A DNA stretch of 9,666 bases, from contig JAJYGM010000485.1 in assembly GCA_021785095.1 (NCBI GenBank), positions 1-9,666 of the forward strand, given 5' to 3'. Positions 1 to 7,213 of the stretch are shown one piece after another (position 1 is the first letter of the stretch; each line of letters starts with the position of its first letter). The position numbers and the translations under genes are program-made. This DNA comes from Actinomycetes bacterium. GTDB taxonomy: Bacteria > Actinomycetota > Acidimicrobiia > Acidimicrobiales > Bog-793. A model generated the notes under the pieces. The model made no database searches. It worked only from the letters and a program-made list of their open reading frames with translations, and was not told where the DNA came from.

Positions 1-237
1 GGACAACCGAAGTTTGGGAGCCGGAGGCCGCCTCAGCGGTGGATGGTCACCGAGATCACGGCGTCGGCCTCAACCCTGATTCGCGAGGAGCCCGTTTCTC
101 GAGGGCAGCGGGACATTGCCTCGTCTGCCGACGGCGAGAGAGAGATGGTCGCGTCGGACGGTCACGGCACCGCCGAGTGCGCGATGTCCAAGAGCACAGG
201 TGGTGCGCAGCCGAGCGGGCGTCGACCGGCCCAGTTT
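1..237. other. Left edge, no supported gene
   Basis: I see no convincing gene here. A long plus-strand open frame begins at 43 and runs to 990, but most of it lies antisense to the methyltransferase, and its product resembles no family I know. High-GC sequence commonly leaves such antisense frames open. Confidence 0.5.
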
Positions 238-408
238 CTAGCGCGGCGCCGTCCCAGTCGAGGCTTGCACGTAGCCGGCAACCGCATCAGCCCAGGTTTC
301 CATGCGGGCGAGCATGAGGGCGGTGAGCGTGTCGGCAGGAGTCGTGTGCTGGTGCGGGCGCGGGCAGCGACGCTGGGCTGTGGCGGAAGTTGTCTCCCGC
401 CCGCCCAC
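238..408 (-). CDS. Possible very small protein downstream of the methyltransferase
   Basis: This is a 56-codon frame starting at a GTG 6 bases after the methyltransferase stop and ending at a TAG. The C-terminal half reads like real protein: an amphipathic stretch (TLTALMLARMETWADAVAGY) with good GC3. The N-terminal half is basic, with Cys, His and Pro. I do not recognise the family. It has no clear ribosome binding site, so expression would depend on coupling to the upstream gene. It could equally be a decayed C-terminal fragment or chance. Confidence 0.25.
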   Translation of the reverse strand: MGGRETTSATAQRRCPRPHQHTTPADTLTALMLARMETWADAVAGYVQASTGTAPR

Positions 409-414
409 GCCATC

Positions 415-1053
415 TCATCGCAGAAAGGTGAACAGTTGTTCTCCGGCGATGAGCTCTCGCGGCGCCCCGGGGTACCTCATCGCGCCGAGCGCGGGCCCGC
501 TGTCTACCTCGCGTGTCGCATAATCGAGCTCTTCGAAGCCGGCGTCACGGAACCACGCTCTGATGGCGTCGTTACGGTCGTCTCGGTCTCTTCCGCGCGA
601 CCAAACAAGGGTGGCACCCGACTGGCACAGCTGCGGGGCCGCCCTGACCGTCTGCTCGATATCGGAGTCGCTGATGTTGCCGAAGATGCCGATCAACATC
701 ACGACATCCGCAGGCACTGCTCCCGCGTAGGACGCCGAGTTGCCGGCGTCGGCGACCCTGACCTCGACCCCCGACAGGCCGGCCGAAGCGGCGGCGTCGC
801 GGGCACGTGCGGCGATTCCCGGATGGAGCTCGATGAGCGTTGCCCTCACCCGTTCGGCATCGGGGCGTTCGGAGAGGACGCCGAGGAGATCCCTCCCGTC
901 GCCCGAGCACAAGCTCAGCAGCCGCAGCTCACCATGATGCCGGTCGAACGCGTCGGCGAGATACTGCTGGACCACGCGAAGACGCCATGAAAGCCCGGAG
1001 TTGGGATCGTCATACGCTTTGTGCCAGCTCACGTAGTCGCGGAGTTCAGACAT
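415..1053 (-). CDS. Class I SAM-dependent methyltransferase
   Basis: A 212-residue protein with a Rossmann-type methyltransferase layout. Motif I is LLSLCSGDGRD (residues 45-55), the glycine-rich SAM-binding loop. An acidic residue ends the second strand in TLIELHP (E75), D102 in VADAGN is the adenine-contacting position, and DVVMLIGIFGNISD (117-130) is the motif IV region. The substrate cannot be read from the sequence; the short C-terminal part suggests a small molecule or a peptide side chain. The ATG at 1053 has no Shine-Dalgarno sequence. A TAGCTT hexamer (1060-1065) ends 6 bases before it, which would suit a leaderless mRNA, but no good -35 box is visible. The secreted-protein gene lies 60 bases upstream on the same strand, so co-transcription is possible. 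Confidence 0.85.
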   Translation of the reverse strand: MSELRDYVSWHKAYDDPNSGLSWRLRVVQQYLADAFDRHHGELRLLSLCSGDGRDLLGVLSERPDAERVRATLIELHPGIAARARDAAASAGLSGVEVRVADAGNSASYAGAVPADVVMLIGIFGNISDSDIEQTVRAAPQLCQSGATLVWSRGRDRDDRNDAIRAWFRDAGFEELDYATREVDSGPALGAMRYPGAPRELIAGEQLFTFLR

Positions 1054-1113
1054 GAGGACAAGCTATCGGCGATGATGAACACACCTGCCTCGGGATGTCC
1101 GGCGCCCCGGTAG

Positions 1114-2031
1114 CTACGGGTCTGTGGTGTGACAGCTTGCCGAACCGACTGTCACGGTGACGGCCTCGCCGGCGTGCTGATTCCACAGGTAGACGACCGC
1201 CGACCCTTGCGCGTTGGTCTCGTAACTGTAGGTGTCCGTCGCCGAGTGGGCTGTCGCGGTTGCATAGGGCTTGTCTGAGGACACGTGGATGTCGAGGTCC
1301 CCGGGGTAGCTGTCGTTCGCAGGAACCGAGTAGACCTTGCACCATGCTCCGACGAGCGCTGTCGTCGGTGCGGAGCTGAGCGGCACCGTCGTCGTGGTCG
1401 TCGACGAGCTGCTTATTGCCGTCGTGTTCGGCGGAGAACGGCGCAGGATGACTACTCGCCATACGGGGTGGATCTCCATCCAGCCATGGTCAGTATCGAG
1501 CACGTACGGGCCCGTCACCCTCACCAGCGCTCCCATCGGTGGGGTGTGGATATCCGCTCCGGTACAGACCCCGTAGTTGTACGTCCCTCGAGCCGGCTTC
1601 GGGGGACGGCCCGGAGGGCAGTGCGGCTGGTCAGCCGGCACGATCTCGGTAACGAGGTGGCGGTACTGCTCGGAGTCGTTGTATCTGTTCAGCAGGTGGT
1701 TCTCGCCGGGCAGCAACCTGAGAGCGACATGGACATCACCGTCGTCCTCCCGCCGGATGTAGGCGACGGTGCCGACGACGGTGAGGCACCTTACGCGTAC
1801 CTTCAGCCGGTACGGGTGGTACACGTTCGCCAACGGATTCCCGGGTCGGCAACCGCCTGCCTCGGCCACGAGGTGGTAGGGGTGACGATGAGGTTGGTGA
1901 GACGGCGGAGCACTCGAGAGGCTTGACCCGATTGCTGCGGCTCCGGCCCCCGCAACTGCCAACGCGACGAGGCCCTTTGCCTTGGCGCCCCGCAATGCCA
2001 GTCTCGAGAACGCACCGGGCACACGGCTCAC
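1114..2031 (-). CDS. Secreted or membrane-anchored two-domain protein of unknown function
   Basis: A 305-residue protein. Residues 1-41 have a basic N-region (several Arg and Lys) and an Ala/Gly/Val hydrophobic core, GLVALAVAGAGAAAIG (20-35), as in a signal peptide or N-terminal anchor. Residues 76-195 form a beta-rich domain with VVGTVAYIRREDDGDVHVAL, then GALVRVTGPYVLDTDHGW and EIHPVW. This looks like the OB-fold-like domain found in many actinobacterial secreted hypotheticals. Residues 201-224 are a Ser/Thr/Pro linker with a run of five Thr. The last 80 residues look like an Ig-like extracellular beta-sandwich, with C231 and C300 placed to form a disulfide. The start is GTG at 2031, supported by AGGAGG (2040-2045) 8 bases upstream. 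No enzymatic motif is visible. A cell-surface or exported role is inferred from architecture only. Confidence 0.8.
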   Translation of the reverse strand: MSRVPGAFSRLALRGAKAKGLVALAVAGAGAAAIGSSLSSAPPSHQPHRHPYHLVAEAGGCRPGNPLANVYHPYRLKVRVRCLTVVGTVAYIRREDDGDVHVALRLLPGENHLLNRYNDSEQYRHLVTEIVPADQPHCPPGRPPKPARGTYNYGVCTGADIHTPPMGALVRVTGPYVLDTDHGWMEIHPVWRVVILRRSPPNTTAISSSSTTTTTVPLSSAPTTALVGAWCKVYSVPANDSYPGDLDIHVSSDKPYATATAHSATDTYSYETNAQGSAVVYLWNQHAGEAVTVTVGSASCHTTDP

Positions 2032-2045
2032 GACCTACGCCTCCT

Positions 2046-2585
2046 GGTCCGGACATCCTCGCCGGATGTGCGCGCCTGCCGTCGTCGCGTTCTCGTGCCG
2101 CTCGTCCCTATTGCCGAGAGTGGAACGAACCGCCGAGTCCATCGGAGAGGCTCCCGGCGCCAGGTCGTATGAGGGCAGGCAGTTGGTTGTGCCCGATACG
2201 CCACTCGCCGCGCTGAGCGTGGCACGCGTCTGCGGCGGGCGAGGTGGCGGCGAAGCGGTCTGGTCGTCGGGCGCACGGGAGCGGGGCGCCCCAAGGGGGA
2301 GAGCCCGAGAGGCGACGGCCGGCGGTAGCCGCTCGAGCCATGGGACTGCCCGCTCGTCGCTGTTCGGCACCGGCTCAGCGTATGTTGCGGTCCCCGCGGA
2401 GGTAGCACTCGCTGCCGTGGACGAACGGTGAGCGGCCACAGTGACCCCGGCGGCGGAATCGGCGCTATCCTCTCAGCGATACCGCAGGGTGCTTCCCAGC
2501 GGCGGCTGGCAAGAACGGTGCTGGCCAGGCCCACGAGACGCTATATCGAGTCGGCCATCATCGCCCCTCGACCGACTGGAGTCTC
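2046..2585. other. Gene-poor region before the helicase
   Basis: About 540 bases with no gene I can support. The best candidate is a minus-strand frame from GTG 2439 to TAG 2035, 134 codons, rich in Ala, Pro, Ser and Thr. It ends 3 bases before the secreted-protein start, which would suit an operon. Its composition is low-complexity, its third positions are less GC-biased than in the clear genes, and it has no recognisable domain. A plus-strand frame over the same bases (1982-2431) is no better. The last 100 bases should hold the helicase promoter, but I see no convincing -35/-10 pair. Confidence 0.4.
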
Positions 2586-3923
2586 ATGAGCACCCCTAGC
2601 CCTGGCCTGGCGTCCGCGCCCGCCCGCTTTTCCGACCTCGGCATCCCACCGACACTGACGGCTGCGCTCGAGGAGCGTGGGATCCTCTCCGCTTTCCCGA
2701 TCCAGGCGGTCACTCTGCCGGACTCCCTTGCGGGCCGCGATGTCTGCGGCAAGGCACCGACCGGCTCTGGCAAGACCCTGGCGTTCGGGTTGGCGGTGCT
2801 CTCCCGGCTGGCCGCGAAGCCTCGCTCGGAGCGGCAGGGTCGCCGCCATGCGACCGCGCTCATCCTCGTCCCCACGCGTGAGCTGGCCGCGCAGATCGAG
2901 GAGGTGATGGTGCCCTTGGCCAAGGTCATCGGCGCCCGGGTGACATCGATCTACGGCGGCGTCGGATACGGCAAGCAGGTGACCGCCCTCCGCAGCGGAG
3001 TGGACGTGCTCGTCGCGTGCCCCGGACGGCTCTCCGATCTCGTCGGGCGTGGCGACGCCCGCCTGTCTCACGTCGACATGGTGGTGATCGACGAAGCGGA
3101 CCGGATGGCTGACATGGGCTTTCTCCCAGAGGTGCGACGCCTCGTCGACAGAACCAGTGGGACGCGCCAGACTCTTCTGTTCTCGGCCACGTTGGACGGG
3201 CCGGTCGACAAACTGATCCGTGACTATCAGCACGACCCCGTACGTCACGACGTCGTGCCAACAGGCTCCGATCAAGGGGACGTGGCTCATCACTTCTGGC
3301 GAGTTGAGTCCCATGAACGCGTGGCCGTGACGACGAAGGTGGTCAGCGCCAGCGGGCCTGCCGTCGTCTTCTGCCGGACCAAGCGCGGTGCCGATCGGCT
3401 GTCCGACCGCCTGGCACGTTCAGGTCTCGCCTCGGCAGCTATCCATGGCAACCGCAGTCAGAGCCAGCGCGAGAGGGCTCTGGCCGCGTTTCGCAGCGGA
3501 CGGCTCGACGTGCTCGTCGCCACCGACATCGCAGCGCGGGGGATCCACGTTGATGCCGTGCCGCTCGTCGTACACTTCGATCCAGCCGCCGACAGCACCG
3601 ACTATGTCCACCGATCCGGCCGTACCGGCCGAGCAGGCGCTGACGGGACGGTCGTGTCTTTGGTGGGAAGCGAGCATCTTGCCGCGATCAAGCAGATCCA
3701 GCGGCGCCTCGGTCTCTCGAGCGGCGTCTCCTCGCCAGACCTCTCTTCCCTCGCCGCCGGTGTTGCCATCCGCCCTGTTCATGAGGGTGCTCCCCGGGTG
3801 AAGGTGAAGCCAGAGGCCCGCGGGTACGGCAAGCGTGGGCGCGCGACGTCGAACGAGCGCGCCACCCGGCAGAGCCGCTCCTCTCGAGATCGAAGCAGAA
3901 CCACGCGGGGCTCGGGTCGCTGA
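2586..3923 (+). CDS. DEAD-box ATP-dependent RNA helicase
   Basis: A 445-residue protein with the full set of superfamily 2 DEAD-box motifs in order: an upstream Phe (F15) and the Q-motif FPIQ (37-40), Walker A APTGSGKT (57-64), PTREL (96-100), the catalytic DEAD (169-172), SAT (200-202), VVFCRTK (260-266), ATDIAARGIHVD (312-323) and HRSGRTGRAG (342-351). The last ~65 residues are basic and rich in Arg and Ser, an unstructured RNA-binding tail common in RhlE-like actinobacterial helicases. It should unwind short RNA duplexes in the cytoplasm, for ribosome assembly, mRNA decay or cold adaptation. The ATG at 2586 has GGAG (2578-2581) 4 bases upstream. It stands alone in its transcription unit. 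Confidence 0.97.
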   Translation: MSTPSPGLASAPARFSDLGIPPTLTAALEERGILSAFPIQAVTLPDSLAGRDVCGKAPTGSGKTLAFGLAVLSRLAAKPRSERQGRRHATALILVPTRELAAQIEEVMVPLAKVIGARVTSIYGGVGYGKQVTALRSGVDVLVACPGRLSDLVGRGDARLSHVDMVVIDEADRMADMGFLPEVRRLVDRTSGTRQTLLFSATLDGPVDKLIRDYQHDPVRHDVVPTGSDQGDVAHHFWRVESHERVAVTTKVVSASGPAVVFCRTKRGADRLSDRLARSGLASAAIHGNRSQSQRERALAAFRSGRLDVLVATDIAARGIHVDAVPLVVHFDPAADSTDYVHRSGRTGRAGADGTVVSLVGSEHLAAIKQIQRRLGLSSGVSSPDLSSLAAGVAIRPVHEGAPRVKVKPEARGYGKRGRATSNERATRQSRSSRDRSRTTRGSGR

Positions 3924-4333
3924 GATCCGAGCGGCGCGGCCCCCGCGTCGGAGCGGGCTCGACCAGGGGCCGACGCATCGGTCCCGCGCCCTCGCCTGGT
4001 CACGTCGCGCCCGGAGGATGCGGATGGTTCCAGGTCGGTGACCTCGGGGTCGGTCTGCTGTCCGACCGCTCTCATGGGCGGGGCGGCGGATGGCGCTGGG
4101 CGTCCCGTCACCGTGCCTGCTCGACGCCAGAGGTGCGACGTCGTGTCCGGCGGCGAGGTCGCCGACTGACCTGCGGCTGCCGGTCACGTGTTGGGCCGAC
4201 CAGCGCCGCGCCCAACAGACTGGCGGCGCGCGGAGAACGACCCCTCGCGGTCAGGCTTCGGGTCTGACCTACGCCGGCGGTACGTGCCCGGTGCTGTTCG
4301 AAACGCCGCGTCGTGCGTCGGGCGGATGGGCAA
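3924..4333. other. Intergenic region with weak inverted repeats
   Basis: No gene is supported here. The region holds the 3' ends of two convergent units: the helicase (plus) and the decayed dehydrogenase (minus). Three inverted repeats could be termination signals. CCCGC/GCGGG lies at 3942-3957, 18 bases after the helicase stop. GGTCGG/CCGACC is at 4048-4067 with an 8-base loop. TGTTGGGC/GCCCAACA is at 4189-4217 with a 13-base loop. None is followed by a T tract. Confidence 0.4.
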
Positions 4334-5126
4334 TCAGAGCATGGGGCGCCCTCCGGTCGCGGCTACGCGCCCTCCCGAGAGGTAGCTTCCGTCGCCGGAG
4401 GCCAGCAAGACCTAGACCGGCACCAGCTCGCTGATCGGGGCGGCCGATCGCGGTGTTGGAGCCGAATTGCTCCACGCTGTCCTCGGGCATCGTCGTGGAG
4501 ATGAGCGGGGTCCAGATCGGACAGGCGCGACGCTGTTGGCCCGGCTCCCGCGAGGGCCGAGCAGCTGAGCGAGACTGGCGCCGAGGCTCGCGACTCGCTG
4601 CCACGGTTGCCGAGTAGGGGGCAAGCGTCGGATTCGGCATGTCGGAGTTCACCGACGAGCTCCCGATGGATGGAGGAGCCTGGCCCCATTGTGGGCAAGC
4701 ACCGCCTCGCACAGGTGGAACATCGCCGAGAGGTGGTAGCGATCGTGTGGTCCCACTCCTCATCGGGGACATTCTCGAGGGACTCATGGCTCATCTGGAA
4801 GGCGGCCTTGTTGACCAGGACGTCCACCTTGCCGAACGCCTCGACTGCCCTCTTCACGATGTTTTGGCAGTGCTCGGGAGAGGACACGTCTCCCCGGACG
4901 AGGACGGCCCTTCGGCCGCTGTCTTGCACGCGGCGAGCGGTCTCCTCGGCCTTCCCGTGCTCGCTGAGGTAGGAGATGAGGACATCGGCGCCTTCGCGGG
5001 CGAAGGCGATCGCGACTGCTCGCCCGATGCCGCTGTCAGCTCCCGTCATGACGGCGGCCGTGCCCTCGAGCCCGCCGTGCCCCGGTAGCTCGTGTGGCCG
5101 CAGTCCGGTGCATCTCCGACCGGTGG
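4334..5126 (-). pseudogene. Decayed short-chain dehydrogenase/reductase (SDR)
   Basis: No single frame encodes this protein, but joining the three minus-strand frames recovers a classical SDR of about 260 residues. In order the pieces are: APDCGHTSYRGT; GLEGTAAVMTGADSGIG (the cofactor-binding TGxxxGIG loop) and on to EEWDHTIAT; LSAMFHLCEAVLAH; MGPGSSI; GSSSVNSDMPNPTLAPYSAT; VASLGASLAQLLGPRG and RANSVAP; IWTPLI to AIGRPDQ; and ELVPV-stop-VLLASGDGSYLSGG ending in ATGGRPML before TGA 4334. Lesions, about one base each, lie in 5071-5075 and near 4733, 4690, 4670, 4592, 4522 and 4432. A TAG at 4412-4414 sits where the family has Tyr. The catalytic YxxxK reads YSATV, so the lysine is lost. The original start is not clear; a frame without an ATG continues upstream of 5126. 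Confidence 0.9.
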
Positions 5127-5272
5127 CGGGGCGGCTCGCTCATCCAGCTGCCATACCCACTCGAGGCGCTGGCGTGGCGAACCTGCGCCGGCTCGGTGGC
5201 GGCGAAGGCTCACTCACCCGCCTGACTCCACGGCGCGGGAGGGGGACGACACGACGTCCGGTGTCGGAGTCA

Positions 5273-6175
5273 GTGCCCGCGTACCATGCGGCCGTGGAGC
5301 ACGCACGCCGCCCGTCATCTCCCGAGGACATCACTGCAGCGGCGCGAAAGAGCTTCGACGAGGCACCGGACGCCCGCCTGCGCTTCCTGCTCCAGCGGCT
5401 CGTCGAGCACCTGCATGCCTACGCCTGCGAAGTCGGCCTCACGAAGGCCGAGTGGGAGGCAGCCGTCGCCTTCCTGACCGACACCGGCCACAGCTGCAGT
5501 GACCGTCGCCAAGAGTTCGTCCTCCTCTCGGACACGCTCGGCCTCTCGATGCTCGTCGACGCCCTGCAGAGCCACCTGCAGGCCGGTGTGACGGAGTCGA
5601 CCGTGCTCGGCCCGTTTCACGTCGACGGCTCACCGCTTCGCCCGATGGGTTCCTCGATCGCTGAGCAGGAGGGGAGCGGGGAACCCATGTTCGTCTCGGG
5701 GAACGTCCGCGGGATCGACGGGCAACCGCTCGCAGGGGCAGTCCTCGACGTATGGCAGAACGCCGCCAACGGCCTCTACGCCGTTCAGGATCCCGAGCAG
5801 CCGTTCGAGAACCTGCGCGGTCGCTTTCGGACTGGGTCAGACGGAGCGTTCTCGTTCTGGGCGGTCCGCCCGGTCGACTACCCGATCCCGGACGACGGTC
5901 CGGTGGGGAGGATGTTGGCGGCCACCGGGCGCCACCCCTGGCGACCTGCCCATCTGCACCTCGTGGTCTCAGCCACTGGGTGCCACCCGGTGGCGACGCA
6001 TCTCTTCGACCGGACGAGCCCCTACCTCGGCAGCGATGCCGTCTTCGGCGTGAAGCCGTCGCTCGTCGTCGACTTCCTCGCCCATGGGCCTCACGAGCCC
6101 GGAGCGCCCGAGGGATGGAGCGATACCTGGTACTCGCTGGAACGAGACTTCGTCTTGGCGCCAGCCGAGACTTGA
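5273..6175 (+). CDS. Intradiol ring-cleavage dioxygenase, probably hydroxyquinol 1,2-dioxygenase
   Basis: From the GTG at 5273 this is a 300-residue non-heme Fe(III) dioxygenase. It inserts O2 between the two hydroxyls of a catechol-type ring; hydroxyquinol would give maleylacetate. Residues ~18-110 are the helical N-terminal domain of catechol/hydroxyquinol dioxygenases, with LSDTLGLSMLVDAL (85-98). LGPFHVDGSP (112-121) opens the catalytic beta-barrel. The four iron ligands are visible: Y169 (NGLYAVQDPEQP), Y203 (PVDYPIPDDGPVG), and H227 and H229 (HPWRPAHLHL). The wording around PDDGPVGRMLAATGRHPWRPAH favours the hydroxyquinol subgroup over catechol 1,2-dioxygenase. GGAG (5266-5269) lies 3 bases before the GTG, which is short; GTG 5294 (293 residues) is an alternative. 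The same frame is open back to 4976, but that part overlaps the pseudogene and does not look like family sequence. No maleylacetate reductase or monooxygenase lies nearby in the window. Confidence 0.92.
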   Translation: MPAYHAAVEHARRPSSPEDITAAARKSFDEAPDARLRFLLQRLVEHLHAYACEVGLTKAEWEAAVAFLTDTGHSCSDRRQEFVLLSDTLGLSMLVDALQSHLQAGVTESTVLGPFHVDGSPLRPMGSSIAEQEGSGEPMFVSGNVRGIDGQPLAGAVLDVWQNAANGLYAVQDPEQPFENLRGRFRTGSDGAFSFWAVRPVDYPIPDDGPVGRMLAATGRHPWRPAHLHLVVSATGCHPVATHLFDRTSPYLGSDAVFGVKPSLVVDFLAHGPHEPGAPEGWSDTWYSLERDFVLAPAET

Positions 6176-6429
6176 TCGGTCCAGAGAGCTCGAGCCGCAT
6201 CGAGCCGGTCGCGGCCTTGGGTCCTGTGGGTCGCAGTGCGCTGTGGCGCCCGGGTCAGGTCCTCCGGGGGCCAGCCGTGGGCCGACGGCTCTCCGCTGTG
6301 GTCACGATGCAGCCGGCTTGGCGACCGGGCGAGTCACGAGTGGCCCTGCCACGCTCACCTATCTGTGAGTGACCGCCCGCCTGTCAGAACCGCGGGTCCC
6401 GCCACGGTCTGCTGTGAGCGAACCGGTGC

Positions 6430-6445
6430 GGTGATCACGATCACC
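6430..6445. promoter_or_regulatory. Perfect palindrome resembling a CRP/GlxR-family site
   Basis: GGTGATC-AC-GATCACC is a 7-bp perfect inverted repeat around a 2-base centre. It contains GTGA-N6-TCAC, the core of CRP/GlxR-family operators (TGTGA-N6-TCACA), though the outermost bases differ from that consensus. It lies more than 170 bases from either flanking gene and downstream of both, so its target is unclear. It could be a chance palindrome or a relic of a lost promoter. Confidence 0.3.
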
Positions 6446-6563
6446 TCATGCGAGCCCGGCGGGGAGGAGTGCGTTCCGAGAGATGAAGCGGGCTTGCTCT
6501 GCCGCCGCCTAACTGACTAAAGCGCGGCCGGCTGCTTCCTGTCGCGAGGTGACTGCCGTGCCG

Positions 6564-6599
6564 GCGCCCACGGCGGGAGCAGCTCCCCGCCGTGGGCGC
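6564..6599 (-). terminator. 14-bp GC-rich hairpin after groES
   Basis: A perfect 14-bp inverted repeat (arms 6564-6577 and 6586-6599, 8-base loop) begins 9 bases past the groES stop codon. No T tract follows on the minus strand, which is usual for terminators in high-GC bacteria. It may also work in the other direction for transcripts from the dioxygenase side. Confidence 0.75.
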
Positions 6600-6608
6600 A
6601 GAATACGG

Positions 6609-6908
6609 TCAAGCCGCAGCTTCGGTCGCGACAGCGTCCCGCAACACCGCGAGCAGGTCCGTGGCGTCGATGACGAGGTGGTCGGCTCCGCCGAGGCGTA
6701 GCTCAGTTCCCGCGTAACGGGGGAAGAGCACCCGGTCGCCGGGCTTGACCTTGATCAGCTCCTCGTCGTCACCCACGGCGATCACGAGGCCGCGCTGCGG
6801 CTTCTCCTTGGCAGTGTCGGGGATCACGAGACCGCTCGAGGTGACGCTCTCGTCCTCCAGCACCTTTAGCAGCACGCGTGCACCGAGTGGTTCTACCTGT
6901 TCTGTCAT
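6609..6908 (-). CDS. groES: Co-chaperonin GroES (Cpn10)
   Basis: A 99-residue Cpn10. EPLGARVLLKVLED (6-19) is the first strand of the GroES barrel. SVTSSGLVIPDTAKEKPQRG (21-40) is the mobile loop that docks on GroEL, with the hydrophobic LVIP tip. VKPGDRVLFPRYAGTEL (54-70) and the C-terminal DLLAVL are also typical. The tail RDAVATEAAA is slightly longer than usual. It caps GroEL in the cytoplasm during protein folding. The ATG at 6908 has AAGGAG (6918-6923) 9 bases upstream. There is no groEL beside it: it is the last gene of an arsR-grx-groES unit, 41 bases after the glutaredoxin stop, so it may be an accessory copy. I see no CIRCE element before it. Confidence 0.95.
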   Translation of the reverse strand: MTEQVEPLGARVLLKVLEDESVTSSGLVIPDTAKEKPQRGLVIAVGDDEELIKVKPGDRVLFPRYAGTELRLGGADHLVIDATDLLAVLRDAVATEAAA

Positions 6909-6949
6909 CGCTGACTACTCCTTATCGGTTGGTTTTGGGGCGTTCGGTC

Positions 6950-7213
6950 TCAAGCCCGCTTGCGCAGTCCGAGCAGCCGGTCGATCTGGGTCTGGTCGAA
7001 GCCGACGACAGGTCGGCCGTCGATCTCGATCACCGGCACGCCGATCCGGCCTGTGCGACGGACCAGGTCGTCGGCCGCCTTCTGATCGCGCGAGACGTCG
7101 ATCTCCCTGAACGGCACTCCCTGGCTGCGCAGGTAACCCTTTGCCCGTTGGCACCACGGGCAGGTGGGCGTCGTGAAGACCAGCACGCGATGCCGGGTCT
7201 GGGTAGCGGGCAT
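6950..7213 (-). CDS. Glutaredoxin-family thiol oxidoreductase (CPWC)
   Basis: An 87-residue single-domain thioredoxin fold. VLVFTTPTCPWCQRAK (10-25) carries the active-site CPWC at 18-21. GVPVIEIDGRPVVGFDQTQI (58-77) has the cis-proline VP (59-60) and the GF loop of the NrdH/glutaredoxin group. It should reduce protein or low-molecular-weight disulfides in the cytoplasm; actinobacterial relatives work with mycothiol or thioredoxin reductase, but the partner cannot be read here. The same frame extends upstream to 7312, but ATG 7213 is chosen because a perfect AAGGAGGT (7220-7227) lies 6 bases before it and it overlaps the arsR stop by one base (TGATG), implying translational coupling. Confidence 0.93.
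   Translation of the reverse strand: MPATQTRHRVLVFTTPTCPWCQRAKGYLRSQGVPFREIDVSRDQKAADDLVRRTGRIGVPVIEIDGRPVVGFDQTQIDRLLGLRKRA

Larger units (their letters stand above)
6176..6608. other. Convergent intergenic region with a palindrome and a hairpin
   Basis: This is 433 bases between the 3' ends of the dioxygenase (plus) and groES (minus). It holds a CRP-like palindrome at 6430-6445 and the strong hairpin at 6564-6599, both listed separately. A plus-strand frame ending at TAA 6520 (ITITSCEPGGEECVPRDEAG near its end) is open but matches no family I know, and I do not call it. Confidence 0.45.

Noticed and set aside
43..990. Long plus-strand open frame of 315 codons
   Set aside because: Most of it is antisense to the methyltransferase, whose minus-strand frame has clear SAM-binding motifs. 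The plus-strand product matches no family and looks like a GC-driven shadow.
2541..3314. Minus-strand frame of 257 codons
   Set aside because: It is antisense to the N-terminal half of the DEAD-box helicase, where every motif is intact on the plus strand.
3420..4187. Minus-strand frame of 255 codons
   Set aside because: It covers the helicase C-terminus in antisense and has an Arg-rich composition with no recognisable domain.
4976..5272. Upstream extension of the dioxygenase frame
   Set aside because: It overlaps the SDR pseudogene and encodes Pro/Arg/Gly-rich sequence without homology to the dioxygenase N-terminus; the family length fits a start near 5273-5294.
5439..6200. Minus-strand frame of 253 codons
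   Set aside because: It is antisense to the dioxygenase and very Arg-rich. The iron ligands and family motifs are on the plus strand.
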